Assembly: GCF_963677715.1 (NCBI RefSeq)
Contig: NZ_OY782495.1
Coordinates: forward strand, 2,346,001 to 2,410,000
Source of the DNA: an uncultured Bacteroides sp.
GTDB taxonomy: Bacteria; Bacteroidota; Bacteroidia; Bacteroidales; Bacteroidaceae
Reading direction: 5' to 3'
Length of the DNA stretch: 64,000 nucleotides
Each line of letters opens with the position of its first letter. Position 1 is the stretch's first letter. Shown here piece by piece: positions 46,318 through 55,893 of the stretch. The translations under genes were made by a program, and so were the position numbers. The notes beneath the pieces are model-generated. The model did no database searches. It had not been told where the DNA came from and was given only the letters and a program-made list of their open reading frames with translations.

Positions 46318-48357
46318 ATGGATAAAAAGTTCAAAAGGACAACCGTTACTTCGGCATTACCTTATGCCAACGGACCTGTTCATATTGGCCATCTGGCCGG
46401 CGTTTATGTACCTGCCGATATTTATGTGCGCTATTTGCGATTAAAAAAAGAAGATGTGTTATTCATCGGCGGATCCGATGAACACGGAGTACCTATTACT
46501 ATCCGTGCCAAAAAAGAAGGCGTTACTCCGCAGGATGTAGTCAATCGCTACCACACATTGATTAAGAAATCATTTGCAGAGTTTGGTATTTCTTTTGATA
46601 TCTACTCGCGCACAACTTCCAAAACCCATCACGATCTGGCTTCGGACTTTTTCCGTACATTATACGACAAAGGAGCTTTTATCGAAAAGACATCTGAGCA
46701 GTATTACGATGAAGAGGCTCACCAGTTTCTGGCCGATCGCTACATTACAGGCGAATGCCCTCACTGCCATTCGGAAGGGGCTTATGGAGACCAGTGCGAA
46801 AAGTGTGGAACATCTTTGTCGCCTACCGATTTGATAAACCCCAAGAGTACCATTAGCGGTAGTAAACCGGTGATGAGAGAAACGAAACACTGGTATCTGC
46901 CTCTCGACCAACATGAAGCGTGGTTACGTAAATGGATATTAGAAGATCACAAAGAGTGGCGCCCCAATGTATACGGACAGTGCAAAAGCTGGCTGGACAT
47001 GGGTTTGCAACCGCGTGCGGTGAGCCGCGACCTCGACTGGGGCATTCCTGTTCCTGTGGAAGGAGCCGAAGGCAAAGTGCTTTATGTGTGGTTCGATGCT
47101 CCGATTGGGTACATCTCTAACACGAAAGAACTTTTGCCGGATAGTTGGGAAACCTGGTGGAAAGACCCTGAAACGCGCCTCGTTCATTTTATCGGCAAAG
47201 ACAATATCGTGTTTCATTGTATTGTTTTCCCTGCCATGCTAAAAGCCGAAGGCAGTTATATTTTGCCGGACAATGTGCCCAGTAACGAGTTCCTGAATCT
47301 GGAAGGAGATAAGATCTCTACTTCACGTAACTGGGCTGTCTGGTTGCATGAGTATCTGGAAGATTTCCCCGGTAAACAGGATGTACTTCGTTATGTGCTT
47401 ACGGCCAATGCTCCGGAAACTAAAGACAATGACTTTACTTGGAAAGATTTCCAGGCTCGCAATAATAACGAACTGGTTGCTGTTTTCGGAAACTTTGTTA
47501 ATCGTGCGATGGTACTTACGCAAAAGTATTTCGATGGAAAAGTTCCTGCGGCCAATGAACTGACCGACTATGACCGTGAAACATTGAAAGAGTTTGTAAA
47601 CGTAAAGGCCGAGGTAGAGAAGTTGCTGAATGTATTTAAGTTCCGTGATGCGCAAAAGGAGGCTATGAATCTGGCTCGTATCGGAAACAAATACCTTGCG
47701 GACACGGAACCCTGGAAGTTGGCGAAGACAGATATGGAACGTGTGGCCACCATCTTAAACATCAGCTTGCAACTGGTGGCAAACCTGGCTATTGCTTTTG
47801 AACCTTTTCTACCGTTCACTTCGGAGAAGCTTCGCAAGATGGTTAACATGAAGAGCTTTGACTGGGCGGAACTGGGACATACGGATTTATTGCCGGGCGG
47901 ACATGTGCTGAATGAGCCGGAATTGCTTTTCGAGAAGATTGAAGATAGCGAGATAGAAGATCAGGTACAAAAACTACTGGATACAAAGAAGGAAAACGAA
48001 GAGGCTAGCTACAGAGCCAAGCCGATACGTGCCAACGTTGAGTTTGACGACTTCACCAAGTTGGATATCCGTGTGGGTACCATACTCGAATGCCAAAGGG
48101 TGCCTAAAGCCGATAAGTTGCTTCAGTTTATAATTGACGATGGCTTGGACAAGCGAACCATTGTTTCGGGCATTGCTCAACACTACAAGCCCGGAGAACT
48201 TATAGGTAAGCAGGTTTGCTTCATAGCCAACCTTGCACCACGTAAACTAAAGGGAGTGATTAGCGAAGGAATGATACTTTCGGCGGAAAATAACGATGGC
48301 AGTCTTACCGTAGTGATGCCGGGAAAAGAAGTAAAACCGGGCAGCGAAGTTAAGTAA
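46318..48357 (+). CDS. metG: Methionyl-tRNA synthetase
   Basis: A 679-residue class I synthetase. HIGH motif in [15 protein letters not shown] (~14-24), zinc-binding insert [18 protein letters not shown] (~146-163), KMSKS-type loop as [13 protein letters not shown] (~331), anticodon domain, and a C-terminal EMAP/Trbp111-like tRNA-binding domain ([20 protein letters not shown], residues ~575-679) that aids dimerisation. Length is typical for the long MetG form. A flippase gene follows after 76 bp; the two may share a transcript. Confidence 0.96.
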   Translation: MDKKFKRTTVTSALPYANGPVHIGHLAGVYVPADIYVRYLRLKKEDVLFIGGSDEHGVPITIRAKKEGVTPQDVVNRYHTLIKKSFAEFGISFDIYSRTTSKTHHDLASDFFRTLYDKGAFIEKTSEQYYDEEAHQFLADRYITGECPHCHSEGAYGDQCEKCGTSLSPTDLINPKSTISGSKPVMRETKHWYLPLDQHEAWLRKWILEDHKEWRPNVYGQCKSWLDMGLQPRAVSRDLDWGIPVPVEGAEGKVLYVWFDAPIGYISNTKELLPDSWETWWKDPETRLVHFIGKDNIVFHCIVFPAMLKAEGSYILPDNVPSNEFLNLEGDKISTSRNWAVWLHEYLEDFPGKQDVLRYVLTANAPETKDNDFTWKDFQARNNNELVAVFGNFVNRAMVLTQKYFDGKVPAANELTDYDRETLKEFVNVKAEVEKLLNVFKFRDAQKEAMNLARIGNKYLADTEPWKLAKTDMERVATILNISLQLVANLAIAFEPFLPFTSEKLRKMVNMKSFDWAELGHTDLLPGGHVLNEPELLFEKIEDSEIEDQVQKLLDTKKENEEASYRAKPIRANVEFDDFTKLDIRVGTILECQRVPKADKLLQFIIDDGLDKRTIVSGIAQHYKPGELIGKQVCFIANLAPRKLKGVISEGMILSAENNDGSLTVVMPGKEVKPGSEVK

Positions 48358-48433
48358 CGGATGGGCGAGCCAATGCACTCTTTATTATAAGTGAAGAGGC
48401 TTTGCCGGTTGCCCGTATTCTATAAATAAACCC

Positions 48434-49882
48434 ATGAAGGAGCAATCGTTAAAACAAAAAACAGTCGGAGCTCTGCTCTGGAACTTGCTGGACCGCATGG
48501 GACAGCAGGTTTTGCTGTTTATTGTCGGCATAATCGTAGCCAATATTCTTTCGGTAGAAGACTATGCTCTGGTTGGTATGCTGGCCATCTTCAGTGCGGT
48601 GGCCAACATAGTGCTCGATAGCGGGTTTAGTGCCGCGCTGATACAAAAGAAAGAAACCACCGAGCGCGACTTCAGCTCTGTCTTTTGGTTCAATCTGGGC
48701 ATCAGCATCTTGCTCTATTTGTTGCTTGTCTCTGTTTCTCCCTTCATAGCCCGTTTCTTTTCGCAACCTAAACTGACCAAACTGGCTGCGGTTGTGTTTC
48801 TGGCCCTCCCCATTAACTCTCTGGCCATTATTCAAACCACTATCTTTACGAAGGAGGTGCGCTTCAAGGTATTGGCTAAAGTAAACCTGCTCTCGATGAC
48901 TTTTTCGGGAATAGCCTCTTTAGCAATGGCTTACGCCGGATTTGGCGTATGGACACTGGCACTGCAACCGGTGATACTAGCACTGGCGCGTACATTACTG
49001 CTCTGGTTGCAAAGTTCGTGGCGCCCGCAACGTGTATTTAGTTTCTCGTCAATACGGGTTTTGTTCCGTTTTGCTTCCAGTCTACTGCTGGCCAGCCTCA
49101 TCAATACTTGTTTCCTGAATATCTACTCCGTTATTATCGGCAAACTTTATCCGATAAGGCAATTGGGGTACTACACTCAGGGGAGTAAGATGTGCGACAT
49201 GGGTGTGAGCATGCTTTACGGAAGTATACAAAACGCAACATATCCCATCTTTAGCAGCATACAAGATGAGAAAGATCGTTTGATACGGGCTTATCGCAAA
49301 ACCATTCGCTTTACGGCTTTTATCACTTTCCCGGTGTTGGCCGGACTGGTGGTCATTGCCCGTCCGCTTATTGAGCTATTGCTTAAAGAGGAGTGGTGGC
49401 CGGCTATTCCTTTCTTTCAGCTGCTTTGTGCCGGAGGATGCTTCACCATTCTTACAGCCATCAACAATAATTTTATCAAGGTAAGCGGTCGTTCGGACGG
49501 GATATTGAAACTGGAGTATTTCAAGATTGTAATTACCGTCATTATTCTGGCACTGACGTATAACAGGCCGGTGCTTGTTATGGTGGTCGGACTGGTGGTT
49601 GCCCGGGCCATCATCTATTTTATTAATATGATATACACCGCACGGTTTACCGGCTATGGTGTGATGATGCAATGCCGCGATTTGCTTCCCTACCTGTTTC
49701 TTTCGGGAGTGATGGCTGTTGTGCTTTTACCGATGGGCCATTATATAACCGGAAACGGACTGCTCATTAGTGTGCAAATAGTAACGGGAGGCATAGTCTA
49801 TGTTGTACTAACCTACGTCACCGGCTCGCGGATACTGAAAGAATCGATAGAGTTGTTGCTTAAAAACAGAAGGAGGCGATGA
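48434..49882 (+). CDS. Wzx-type polysaccharide/oligosaccharide flippase
   Basis: A 482-residue integral membrane protein with 12-14 helices of the MOP/MVF superfamily (polysaccharide transporter). Typical N-terminus: LLWNLLDRMGQQVLLFIVGIIVANILS, and the segment GFSAALIQKKETTERDFSSVFW that is common to Wzx-like proteins of the WzxC/LPS O-antigen type. It should flip lipid-linked glycans across the inner membrane. A GT2 gene overlaps its stop by 4 bp. With the downstream nonulosonate operon it forms a glycan assembly locus, possibly the outer O-glycan or a capsule; it lacks the usual UpxY/UpxZ regulators of Bacteroides capsules. Confidence 0.88.
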   Translation: MKEQSLKQKTVGALLWNLLDRMGQQVLLFIVGIIVANILSVEDYALVGMLAIFSAVANIVLDSGFSAALIQKKETTERDFSSVFWFNLGISILLYLLLVSVSPFIARFFSQPKLTKLAAVVFLALPINSLAIIQTTIFTKEVRFKVLAKVNLLSMTFSGIASLAMAYAGFGVWTLALQPVILALARTLLLWLQSSWRPQRVFSFSSIRVLFRFASSLLLASLINTCFLNIYSVIIGKLYPIRQLGYYTQGSKMCDMGVSMLYGSIQNATYPIFSSIQDEKDRLIRAYRKTIRFTAFITFPVLAGLVVIARPLIELLLKEEWWPAIPFFQLLCAGGCFTILTAINNNFIKVSGRSDGILKLEYFKIVITVIILALTYNRPVLVMVVGLVVARAIIYFINMIYTARFTGYGVMMQCRDLLPYLFLSGVMAVVLLPMGHYITGNGLLISVQIVTGGIVYVVLTYVTGSRILKESIELLLKNRRRR

Positions 49883-50880
49883 TGCAGGCAATACCCAAAG
49901 TAAGCGTACTGATGCTTACTTACAATCAGGAAAGATACATTGAAAAGGCTATCCGTAGCGTGATGCGGCAGGAAACCGACTTTCCGTTTGAGCTCATTAT
50001 AGGTAACGATGCCAGCAATGATGAAACGGGTGCTATCTGCCGTGCCTGGCAAGATAATTATCTTGATCGGATTGTACTTCTGAACAACGAACAAAACGTG
50101 GGGTTTCAGCAGAACTTTATTCAATCGTATGCGCATTGCCGGGGAACGTACGTTGCCATCTGCGAAGGAGATGACTTTTGGACGAACAGGCACAAACTGC
50201 AAAGGCAGGTCGACTTTCTGGATGCTCATCCCGACTACTCCACTTGCTTTCACCGCGTGATTAATTACTTTCAGGATAAGGGCACCAAAAGCCTTAGCAA
50301 TGGAGGGCAGAAAGAAGATACAACCATTCTTGACCTGGCACGGAGCAACTATATATCAAACGTTTCCGCTTTGTTTCGTCGGGGGTTGTTCGGCGAGTTG
50401 CCCGAATGGTTTTCACGGGTAAGTACATACGACTATGCCATTCATCTGCTCAATGCCCAATATGGCAAGATACATTATATGAAAACCCCGATGGCTGTTT
50501 ACCGGCAACACAGAAGTGCCATCTGGAGCGAAGCGGGAACCGATAAGAAGCTAAACATCGCCCTGCAAATAAGGGAACTACTGATGGCCTATTTTATCGA
50601 AAACAAAGAAGTGTATGACGCTTTGCGGGGGGCTTATGCCTCTATTGCCATCAGCCTGATTCGTTATTATTCGTCGGCCGGCAAAGGCAGCGAAGAGCTA
50701 ATAAGCGAAACGGAAAGCCGCTTGCTGCGCTATTTTCCCGAATGGACTGTGGAGGAGCTGAAGGCCAGAGAAAAGATTCCGTCACTTACAACCGGACAAC
50801 AATTAGAGAAGTACACCATGCTTTGCCTGAAACAAGGGCGCGCATTGGTTTCACGATTTATTCCGCTACCCCGAATGTAG
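49879..50880 (+). CDS. Glycosyltransferase family 2
   Basis: A 333-residue GT-A transferase. VSVLMLTYNQERYIEKAIRS (~8-27) is the nucleotide-binding start, followed by IIGNDASNDET and the metal-binding EGDDFW (DxD-type) near residue 95. The C-terminal part (~230-333) is helical. It transfers a sugar from a nucleotide donor to a growing lipid-linked glycan. Coupled by 4-bp overlap to the flippase. Donor and linkage cannot be predicted. Confidence 0.87.
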   Translation: MMQAIPKVSVLMLTYNQERYIEKAIRSVMRQETDFPFELIIGNDASNDETGAICRAWQDNYLDRIVLLNNEQNVGFQQNFIQSYAHCRGTYVAICEGDDFWTNRHKLQRQVDFLDAHPDYSTCFHRVINYFQDKGTKSLSNGGQKEDTTILDLARSNYISNVSALFRRGLFGELPEWFSRVSTYDYAIHLLNAQYGKIHYMKTPMAVYRQHRSAIWSEAGTDKKLNIALQIRELLMAYFIENKEVYDALRGAYASIAISLIRYYSSAGKGSEELISETESRLLRYFPEWTVEELKAREKIPSLTTGQQLEKYTMLCLKQGRALVSRFIPLPRM

Positions 50881-51075
50881 CAGGCATAAGCCGGTGGGCA
50901 AGCAAGGGGTAGAGGTTCTCTTTGTATCATTTATTCCGCACAAGATGCATTTATCAACTCATTTTTGTCAATAGCAGGTTTATTGATTATTAACTTATCT
51001 GTCGGGGCACAAAGCGAAAAGGTGTTTTTGGGTAAACAATAGGAGAAAAACTCCATTTCAATAGGAGTTATTCCG

Positions 51076-51114
51076 ATAACAAGTAAGCATATTGTTGATG
51101 ACAAGCCTTGTTAT
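51076..51114. repeat. Inverted repeat ATAACAAG/CTTGTTAT
   Basis: Arms 51076-51083 and 51107-51114 are exact reverse complements with a 23-nt spacer, just upstream of the 22-bp repeats. The surrounding 516-bp gap (50881-51396) between convergent glycan genes holds no protein gene that I can support. Confidence 0.4.
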
Positions 51115-51125
51115 TGTGAATATAC

Positions 51126-51218
51126 AACCGTGTAATTGGTCGAATTGAACCGTCATATCACTAAAATGCAACCGTCACTTGGAGGAAATGCAACCGTCAT
51201 TTGAGTCGAAAGACGGTT
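51126..51218. repeat. Four phased 22-bp repeats plus an inverted copy
   Basis: AACCGT starts at 51126, 51148, 51170 and 51192, exactly 22 bp apart; the last three copies extend to AACCGTCA and the copies at 51170 and 51192 are both preceded by AAATGC or AATGC. An inverted copy GACGGTT lies at 51212-51218 and can pair with the last direct copy as a hairpin. A period of 22 bp places each site on about the same face of the helix, as in multi-site operators or iterons. It lies between the end of the GT2 gene and a terminator. Confidence 0.75.
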
Positions 51219-51228
51219 GGTGCATAAA

Positions 51229-51258
51229 AAAAGGGAGAAGTTGCAACTTCTCCCTTTT
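51229..51258. terminator. Perfect 30-bp palindrome, bidirectional terminator
   Basis: AAAAGGGAGAAGTTG (51229-51243) is followed directly by its exact reverse complement to 51258, with A-run before and T-run after. It can end transcripts from both sides: the GT2 gene on the plus strand and the nonulosonate operon on the minus strand, whose last stop codon is at 51397. Confidence 0.8.
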
Positions 51259-51396
51259 ACTGTAGTTTAATCTGAATATACTTTATGATTACGTTTACAA
51301 ATATACAACATTACACATACAAAGTCAAGCTTTTAGGCAAAAAAGATTCGACTTCCGCAGCAAATTAGATAACGCAAAGACTATTCTTTTTCTGAG

Positions 51397-51897
51397 TTAC
51401 ATCACTCGTTGCAAAGCTTCTTGCAGCACACCGTTATCGGAAAGGATTTTCTCCACAAACTCGCGGAAAGCCCCGTAGCCACCGTGAGCAGTGGTCACAT
51501 AGTCTACTTCTTTCTTTATGTAGTCGGGCGTATTAGCGGGCGAAGCACTGAATCCTACCTCGCGCAACAAATGAATATCATTTATATCATCCCCGATAAA
51601 AGCCACTTCTTTGAGCGTAATGCCCAATTCGGTGCATAGCTCCGTGGCTTTCGTCAGTTTATTACCTACGCCCAGATAACAATGTTTTATTTTGAGCTTG
51701 TCGGCACGCTTCTGAACAATCGGTGTGTTCTCACCCGTCATAATTGCCACGGGAATATCGTACTGCCGCAGGAAGATTACTCCCCATCCGTCTTTCACCG
51801 AGAAACGTTTCATCACATCCCCTTCAGCAGTATAATACATGCCGCCATCTGTCCACACACCGTCAATATCTGTAATTACTAATTTGGGTAAACTCAT
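51397..51897 (-). CDS. KdsC-like HAD phosphatase of nonulosonate operon
   Basis: A 166-residue HAD-superfamily IIIA protein. All four catalytic motifs are intact: DIDGVWTDGG (nucleophile Asp and second Asp), MTGEN, a lysine in GNKLTKA, and GDDINDIHLL. The family includes KdsC and the phosphatases acting on nonulosonate 8- or 9-phosphates (KDN and Neu5Ac); it is also found fused to the C-terminus of some CMP-sialate synthetases. Last gene of the operon, 64 bp after neuA. A phosphatase is not required in the known legionaminic-acid route, so its substrate is an open question. Confidence 0.82.
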   Translation of the reverse strand: MSLPKLVITDIDGVWTDGGMYYTAEGDVMKRFSVKDGWGVIFLRQYDIPVAIMTGENTPIVQKRADKLKIKHCYLGVGNKLTKATELCTELGITLKEVAFIGDDINDIHLLREVGFSASPANTPDYIKKEVDYVTTAHGGYGAFREFVEKILSDNGVLQEALQRVM

Positions 51898-51961
51898 CTT
51901 CTTAGTTATTCTATGTCTTTGGGATTAATAATTCCATTCTATGGGTAATAAGAGGCCCCTC

Positions 51962-52654
51962 TTATTCCACCTTCGAGGAGTGCAGTAAGAACTCTGCATA
52001 CCGCCAGTCCTCGGGTGTATCTAAGTCAATGCTCACGGATTGAGACATTACGTATTTTCTGTTTTTGGTAAAAGCGGAAAGGCTCTTCTCCTTTAAAGCG
52101 GCAACATTCATAACGTATACGGCACCGTTGTATTCATAGACTATCGGGCAATCCTGGCGACGGGTAAAGTTCCCTTCCAGCAAGTGTTGCAGAAAGCCGT
52201 CTTTATCTTCCTGAAACATTACGTAATAAGGATTCGTCTTTGCCTCGGCCACCGAAACAACCATGTCACAATCGGGAGTATAAAGTTCCATTGCTTCGCG
52301 CACATGTTGTGCATTACGGAAGGGAGAAGTAGGTTGCAAGAGTACTATCACATCATAAGAGCGGCCTTGCTGTTCAAAGTAATCGAGTGCATGCAAGATA
52401 ACCTCGTAAGTGCCCGATCCGTCTTGCGCCAAAGCTTCCGGTCTGCGAAAAGGAACTTTTAGTCCATACTCTTCTACAACCTTGATTATTGCGTCATCGT
52501 CCGTACTAACACAAATATCTGCATCCGAATGGGCAACGGCACGTGCCGTATCGATGGCATAACAAACCAACGGCTTACCATCCAGTGGTTTTATATTCTT
52601 GTGAGGAATCCCTTTAGATCCGCCACGGGCAGGGATCAGAAATAATGCTTTCAA
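51962..52654 (-). CDS. neuA: CMP-nonulosonate cytidylyltransferase (NeuA/LegF-like)
   Basis: A 230-residue enzyme that activates a nonulosonic acid with CTP to the CMP-sugar. LIPARGGSKGIPHKNIKPL (~4-22) is the CTP-binding signature; ICVSTDDDAIIKVVEEYG and LLQPTSPFRNAQHV follow the family pattern, and SIDLDTPEDW near the C-terminus contains the metal-binding aspartates. From the neighbouring LegB and LegC genes the substrate is more likely legionaminic acid or a derivative than Neu5Ac. It is followed by the KdsC-like gene. Confidence 0.9.
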   Translation of the reverse strand: MKALFLIPARGGSKGIPHKNIKPLDGKPLVCYAIDTARAVAHSDADICVSTDDDAIIKVVEEYGLKVPFRRPEALAQDGSGTYEVILHALDYFEQQGRSYDVIVLLQPTSPFRNAQHVREAMELYTPDCDMVVSVAEAKTNPYYVMFQEDKDGFLQHLLEGNFTRRQDCPIVYEYNGAVYVMNVAALKEKSLSAFTKNRKYVMSQSVSIDLDTPEDWRYAEFLLHSSKVE

Positions 52655-52685
52655 TTCTCTTTCTGTTTATGATTCTATTATTGCT

Positions 52686-53726
52686 TTATCGCTTCACATA
52701 CTTAATGAATTCTTGCGCCTTTTTATAGTCCTCCGGTTTACCGATATCTATCCAATAGCCCACAATGGGGAAGTACGTAATGCGTTTACCTTCATTGATG
52801 AGGCGTTGCATCAAATCCGTAGCATCACAACGCTCATCCTTTTCTAACTTTTCGAGTATTGCCCGCTTAATCAGATAAATGCCGCCGTTAGAATAATAAG
52901 TATAAGTGGGTTTTTCCTCGAAATCACGAATCAGTCCGTCCGATGTTTGCATTACGGCATAAGGCACGGTTACATTATAAGGAATAGAAGCCACAGCCAT
53001 ATCGGCATTCGTTTCGCAGAAGTGCAAATAGAACTCCTCCAGATCAATATCGGTAAACAAATCCGAGTTCATGACCAGTACAACTTCATTTGTAAAGTGA
53101 CCTATTTTGCTCACTGCACCCAATGTACCCAAAGGCCGGTCTTCATCCACATAATGAATGCAAGCTCCTTTGGCGGTACCATCGCCGAAATAATCCTTAA
53201 TTTGCTCACCCAGATAGCGCACCGAGATAGTAATGTTCTCAATGCCATAGCTTATGATGCGATCAATGTTATACTCCATAATCGGTTTGTTTCCCAGAGG
53301 AAGCAGGGGCTTGGGCATTATATCGGTCAGGGGGCGAAGGCGTTCCCCTCTGCCGCCTGCCATAACAACGGCATCTATCGGCAATAGGGCAAACATCTTT
53401 TGCAAATCAATCAGTTTTTCAATCTTTCCGTCAGCCGAAAGATAAGGAACCAGACGGATACCCAGATCCTTCAACGTACGAATATATTTCGGTGTATTGC
53501 TCTTGTCATCTACATAACGGAAAGATTTGAGGCAAATAGAATACACGTTATCTTCCATAGAAACTCCTGCAATCAGGGCACGGCGAATGTCTCCGTCGGT
53601 CAGCGCTCCGATTACTTTTTTTTCCTCATCCACAACGAAGAGAGTAAATGTCTGCGTTGTATTGAGTTGCTTCAACGCATCCATGATGGTAGCGTTCCGG
53701 CATATCAGGTAATTTTCTATATTCAT
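52686..53726 (-). CDS. CBS-domain sugar-1-phosphate nucleotidyltransferase (PtmE-like)
   Basis: A 346-residue protein. Residues ~1-115 hold a pair of CBS domains (DALKQLNTTQTFTLFVVDEE, GALTDGDIRRALIAG), followed by a nucleotidyltransferase domain with VVMAGGRGERLRPLTDIMPKP (~120-140) and NSDLFTDID. The order CBS-CBS-NTase matches C. jejuni PtmE, the glucosamine-1-phosphate guanylyltransferase that starts the GDP-linked legionaminic acid route. The CBS pair may sense a nucleotide. It overlaps neuC by 4 bp. The GDP rather than UDP route is inferred from this gene. Confidence 0.85.
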   Translation of the reverse strand: MNIENYLICRNATIMDALKQLNTTQTFTLFVVDEEKKVIGALTDGDIRRALIAGVSMEDNVYSICLKSFRYVDDKSNTPKYIRTLKDLGIRLVPYLSADGKIEKLIDLQKMFALLPIDAVVMAGGRGERLRPLTDIMPKPLLPLGNKPIMEYNIDRIISYGIENITISVRYLGEQIKDYFGDGTAKGACIHYVDEDRPLGTLGAVSKIGHFTNEVVLVMNSDLFTDIDLEEFYLHFCETNADMAVASIPYNVTVPYAVMQTSDGLIRDFEEKPTYTYYSNGGIYLIKRAILEKLEKDERCDATDLMQRLINEGKRITYFPIVGYWIDIGKPEDYKKAQEFIKYVKR

Positions 53727-54886
53727 GGCAGGTCGTAGAAATGTTTTTTAATAATATCATCTAACGGGTAAGAGCTGATCACGTCGAGTATCTTACGTAC
53801 CGTGTCGGGCTGTTCATAAGGATTTTGTGTATGCGATGCCTGCTCCTTGAACGTGGGAGAAAAGGCTTTTTGCAAGGCATCGCGAATAGGTTCTGTTTCA
53901 GGTACGCAATCTATTACGCTATCAGCCCGCAGTCTTCCTTTTTGCCGATCGCCGATGTTAACGGTCGGTATGCCAAAAGAGGGAACTTCGACAATGCCAC
54001 TCGATGAATTGCCTACAACCACATCCACGTATTGCAATGCCGATAAATAGCGCAAATAACCTAAAGAAATGAAAGCCACCGCTTTATCGGTATGTCGGCT
54101 AACGTACTCGTCGATCATTGAAATGATGGCGCGCCCGTCGGAATCGGAGTTCGGTTTGGTAAAGATCAGATGAGCATCTGTTTCATCCACCGCCCGAAGC
54201 AAAGCTTCGAACTGGGCCTTTGCCGTGTGAGATTCTAAGGTGACAGGGTGATAAGTAATCAGGAGATTTCTTTGTCCGAGGCGGAAATCTATGCTTTCTT
54301 CAAAAGCCGCACGGTCGAGCAATTGCATCCGGCGAATATTATCCAAGCCGATAGATCCTACGTTGAATACGGCAGACGGACTTTCGCCCAACTGTATCAC
54401 CCGCTTTCTATAGGTCTCGGTACTGGTGAAATGAAGGTGGCTCATTTTGGTAATAGAGTGCCGGATAGCATCGTCGTATGCGCCTTCCGTCACATCACCA
54501 CCGGAGATATGCGCTACAGGAATATGGAAGAATAATGCGGCCGATACGGCTCCCAACATCTCATATCTGTCGCCCAGTACCACGATCAGATCGGGTTTCA
54601 AGTCTTCGTATGCGTCGGCAAAGCCAATTACTTCAAGCCCTAAGGATTTTACAATGGAAGTAGGCGTATCCGCCGAAAGCAACATCTCCACTTTCTTGTC
54701 GATAACGAAGCCGTCATTTTCTATTTCCTTGTAAGTAAGGCCAAACTCGGGAGAGAGGTGCATGTTCGTCGCTATGATCTGCAACTGAAGATCAGGTACT
54801 TGCTGAACGGCCTTCATCAATCTGCTCAGCAGACCATATTCGGCACGCGTTCCTGTAACGAAACAAATCTTACGCATACTCAACAA
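53723..54886 (-). CDS. neuC: Hydrolysing UDP/GDP-sugar 2-epimerase (NeuC/LegG-like)
   Basis: A 387-residue GT-B-fold epimerase of the NeuC type, which removes the nucleotide while inverting C2 to give the N-acylated mannosamine-type sugar used by NeuB. Landmarks: RKICFVTGTRAEYGLLSRLM (~4-23), VVLGDRYEMLGA, HISGGDVTEGAYDD, and GNSSSGIVEVPSFGIPTVNIG. The ATG at 54877 (MRKICFV) is an alternative start, three codons in. It lies 2 bp after neuB. In the legionaminic route the enzyme acts on the diamino-trideoxy sugar. Confidence 0.9.
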   Translation of the reverse strand: MLSMRKICFVTGTRAEYGLLSRLMKAVQQVPDLQLQIIATNMHLSPEFGLTYKEIENDGFVIDKKVEMLLSADTPTSIVKSLGLEVIGFADAYEDLKPDLIVVLGDRYEMLGAVSAALFFHIPVAHISGGDVTEGAYDDAIRHSITKMSHLHFTSTETYRKRVIQLGESPSAVFNVGSIGLDNIRRMQLLDRAAFEESIDFRLGQRNLLITYHPVTLESHTAKAQFEALLRAVDETDAHLIFTKPNSDSDGRAIISMIDEYVSRHTDKAVAFISLGYLRYLSALQYVDVVVGNSSSGIVEVPSFGIPTVNIGDRQKGRLRADSVIDCVPETEPIRDALQKAFSPTFKEQASHTQNPYEQPDTVRKILDVISSYPLDDIIKKHFYDLP

Positions 54887-54888
54887 TA

Positions 54889-55893
54889 TTAGAGTTCTAT
54901 CAATTCATCTTCCTTAAAGTCACGTGGAGCAATCCGCCCTATCATCTCATCCCAATGCATAGGAGAGATTCCGTTGCCCGGACGCTTCACGGTCATATTT
55001 GTTTCAGAGAAAGGTTCGCCTTTTCTGATATTACAAGCGGCAATTAAGCTTTTACGGGCTACTATCATATTCTTCCCTTCCGAAGGAGAAACCTGTTTAA
55101 CCGGGCTGCCTAATGCCTCTTCAATGTGGCGGATAGAGCTGACCATGCACTTCAGTTCATCGGGTTCAAGAGATGCTTTGTGATCAGGGCCGGGCAGATT
55201 CCTGTCCAGCGTGAAGTGCTTTTCTATTACAGTAGCACCTAACGCCACAGCAGCCAAAGAAACTTCTATGCCGCGGGTATGGTCGGAATATCCCACTTTT
55301 ACTCCGAAGCCATCTTCTAAGGTTTTCATCGCACGCAGGTTCACGTCTCCATATGGAGTAGGGTATTCCGTATTGCAATGCAACAAAGTAATCTGTTGGC
55401 GTGCAAGGCCTTCTTTTTCCAATACCTGCAATGCCTTTTCTATATCTGCCAGTCCGCACATGCCGGTCGATAAGATAACGGGGCGCTGCAAATGAGCAAT
55501 CTTTCTGAGGTACGGAAGGTTGGTTATCTCACCCGAAGGTATTTTATAATAGTCCATGTCCAGCTCTTCGAGCACATCGATGGAGACAAGATCAAAAGGA
55601 GTTGAAAGGAACTTAATACCCACTTCATCACAATACGCTTTTAACGGTTTATAATCCGTAAGCGGAAGATGAATAGCACGGCACATATCCAGTTGCGATT
55701 CCTCTTTTTGAGTGGTACCCAACTGATACTCGGCCTTCGGTGCATAGCGAGAGATCACCAGCTCCGGAAGCGCTGTCTGAAACTTTACATAATCGGCACC
55801 GGCTTCTTTGGCGGCTACCACAAGTTGCCGGGCAAGTTCGTAATCTCCGTTGTGATTTACTCCGGCTTCAGCTATAACGATTACCTTGTTCAT
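54889..55893 (-). CDS. neuB: Nonulosonic acid synthase (NeuB/LegI-like)
   Basis: A 334-residue synthase that condenses phosphoenolpyruvate with a six-carbon amino sugar to give a nine-carbon nonulosonic acid. The TIM-barrel opens with VIVIAEAGVNHNGDYELARQ (~4-24) and carries GYSDHTRG and EKHFTLDRNLPGPDH; the C-terminal antifreeze-like SAF domain covers ~275-334 (ARKSLIAACNIRKGE). Sequence alone does not separate Neu5Ac, legionaminic and pseudaminic types reliably; the LegB and LegC neighbours indicate legionaminic. It overlaps the HAD gene by 4 bp. Confidence 0.92.
   Translation of the reverse strand: MNKVIVIAEAGVNHNGDYELARQLVVAAKEAGADYVKFQTALPELVISRYAPKAEYQLGTTQKEESQLDMCRAIHLPLTDYKPLKAYCDEVGIKFLSTPFDLVSIDVLEELDMDYYKIPSGEITNLPYLRKIAHLQRPVILSTGMCGLADIEKALQVLEKEGLARQQITLLHCNTEYPTPYGDVNLRAMKTLEDGFGVKVGYSDHTRGIEVSLAAVALGATVIEKHFTLDRNLPGPDHKASLEPDELKCMVSSIRHIEEALGSPVKQVSPSEGKNMIVARKSLIAACNIRKGEPFSETNMTVKRPGNGISPMHWDEMIGRIAPRDFKEDELIEL

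Noticed and set aside
51126-51218. CRISPR array
   Set aside because: The repeated core is only 6-8 bp with a 22-bp period, far too short for repeats with spacers, and no cas genes are present.
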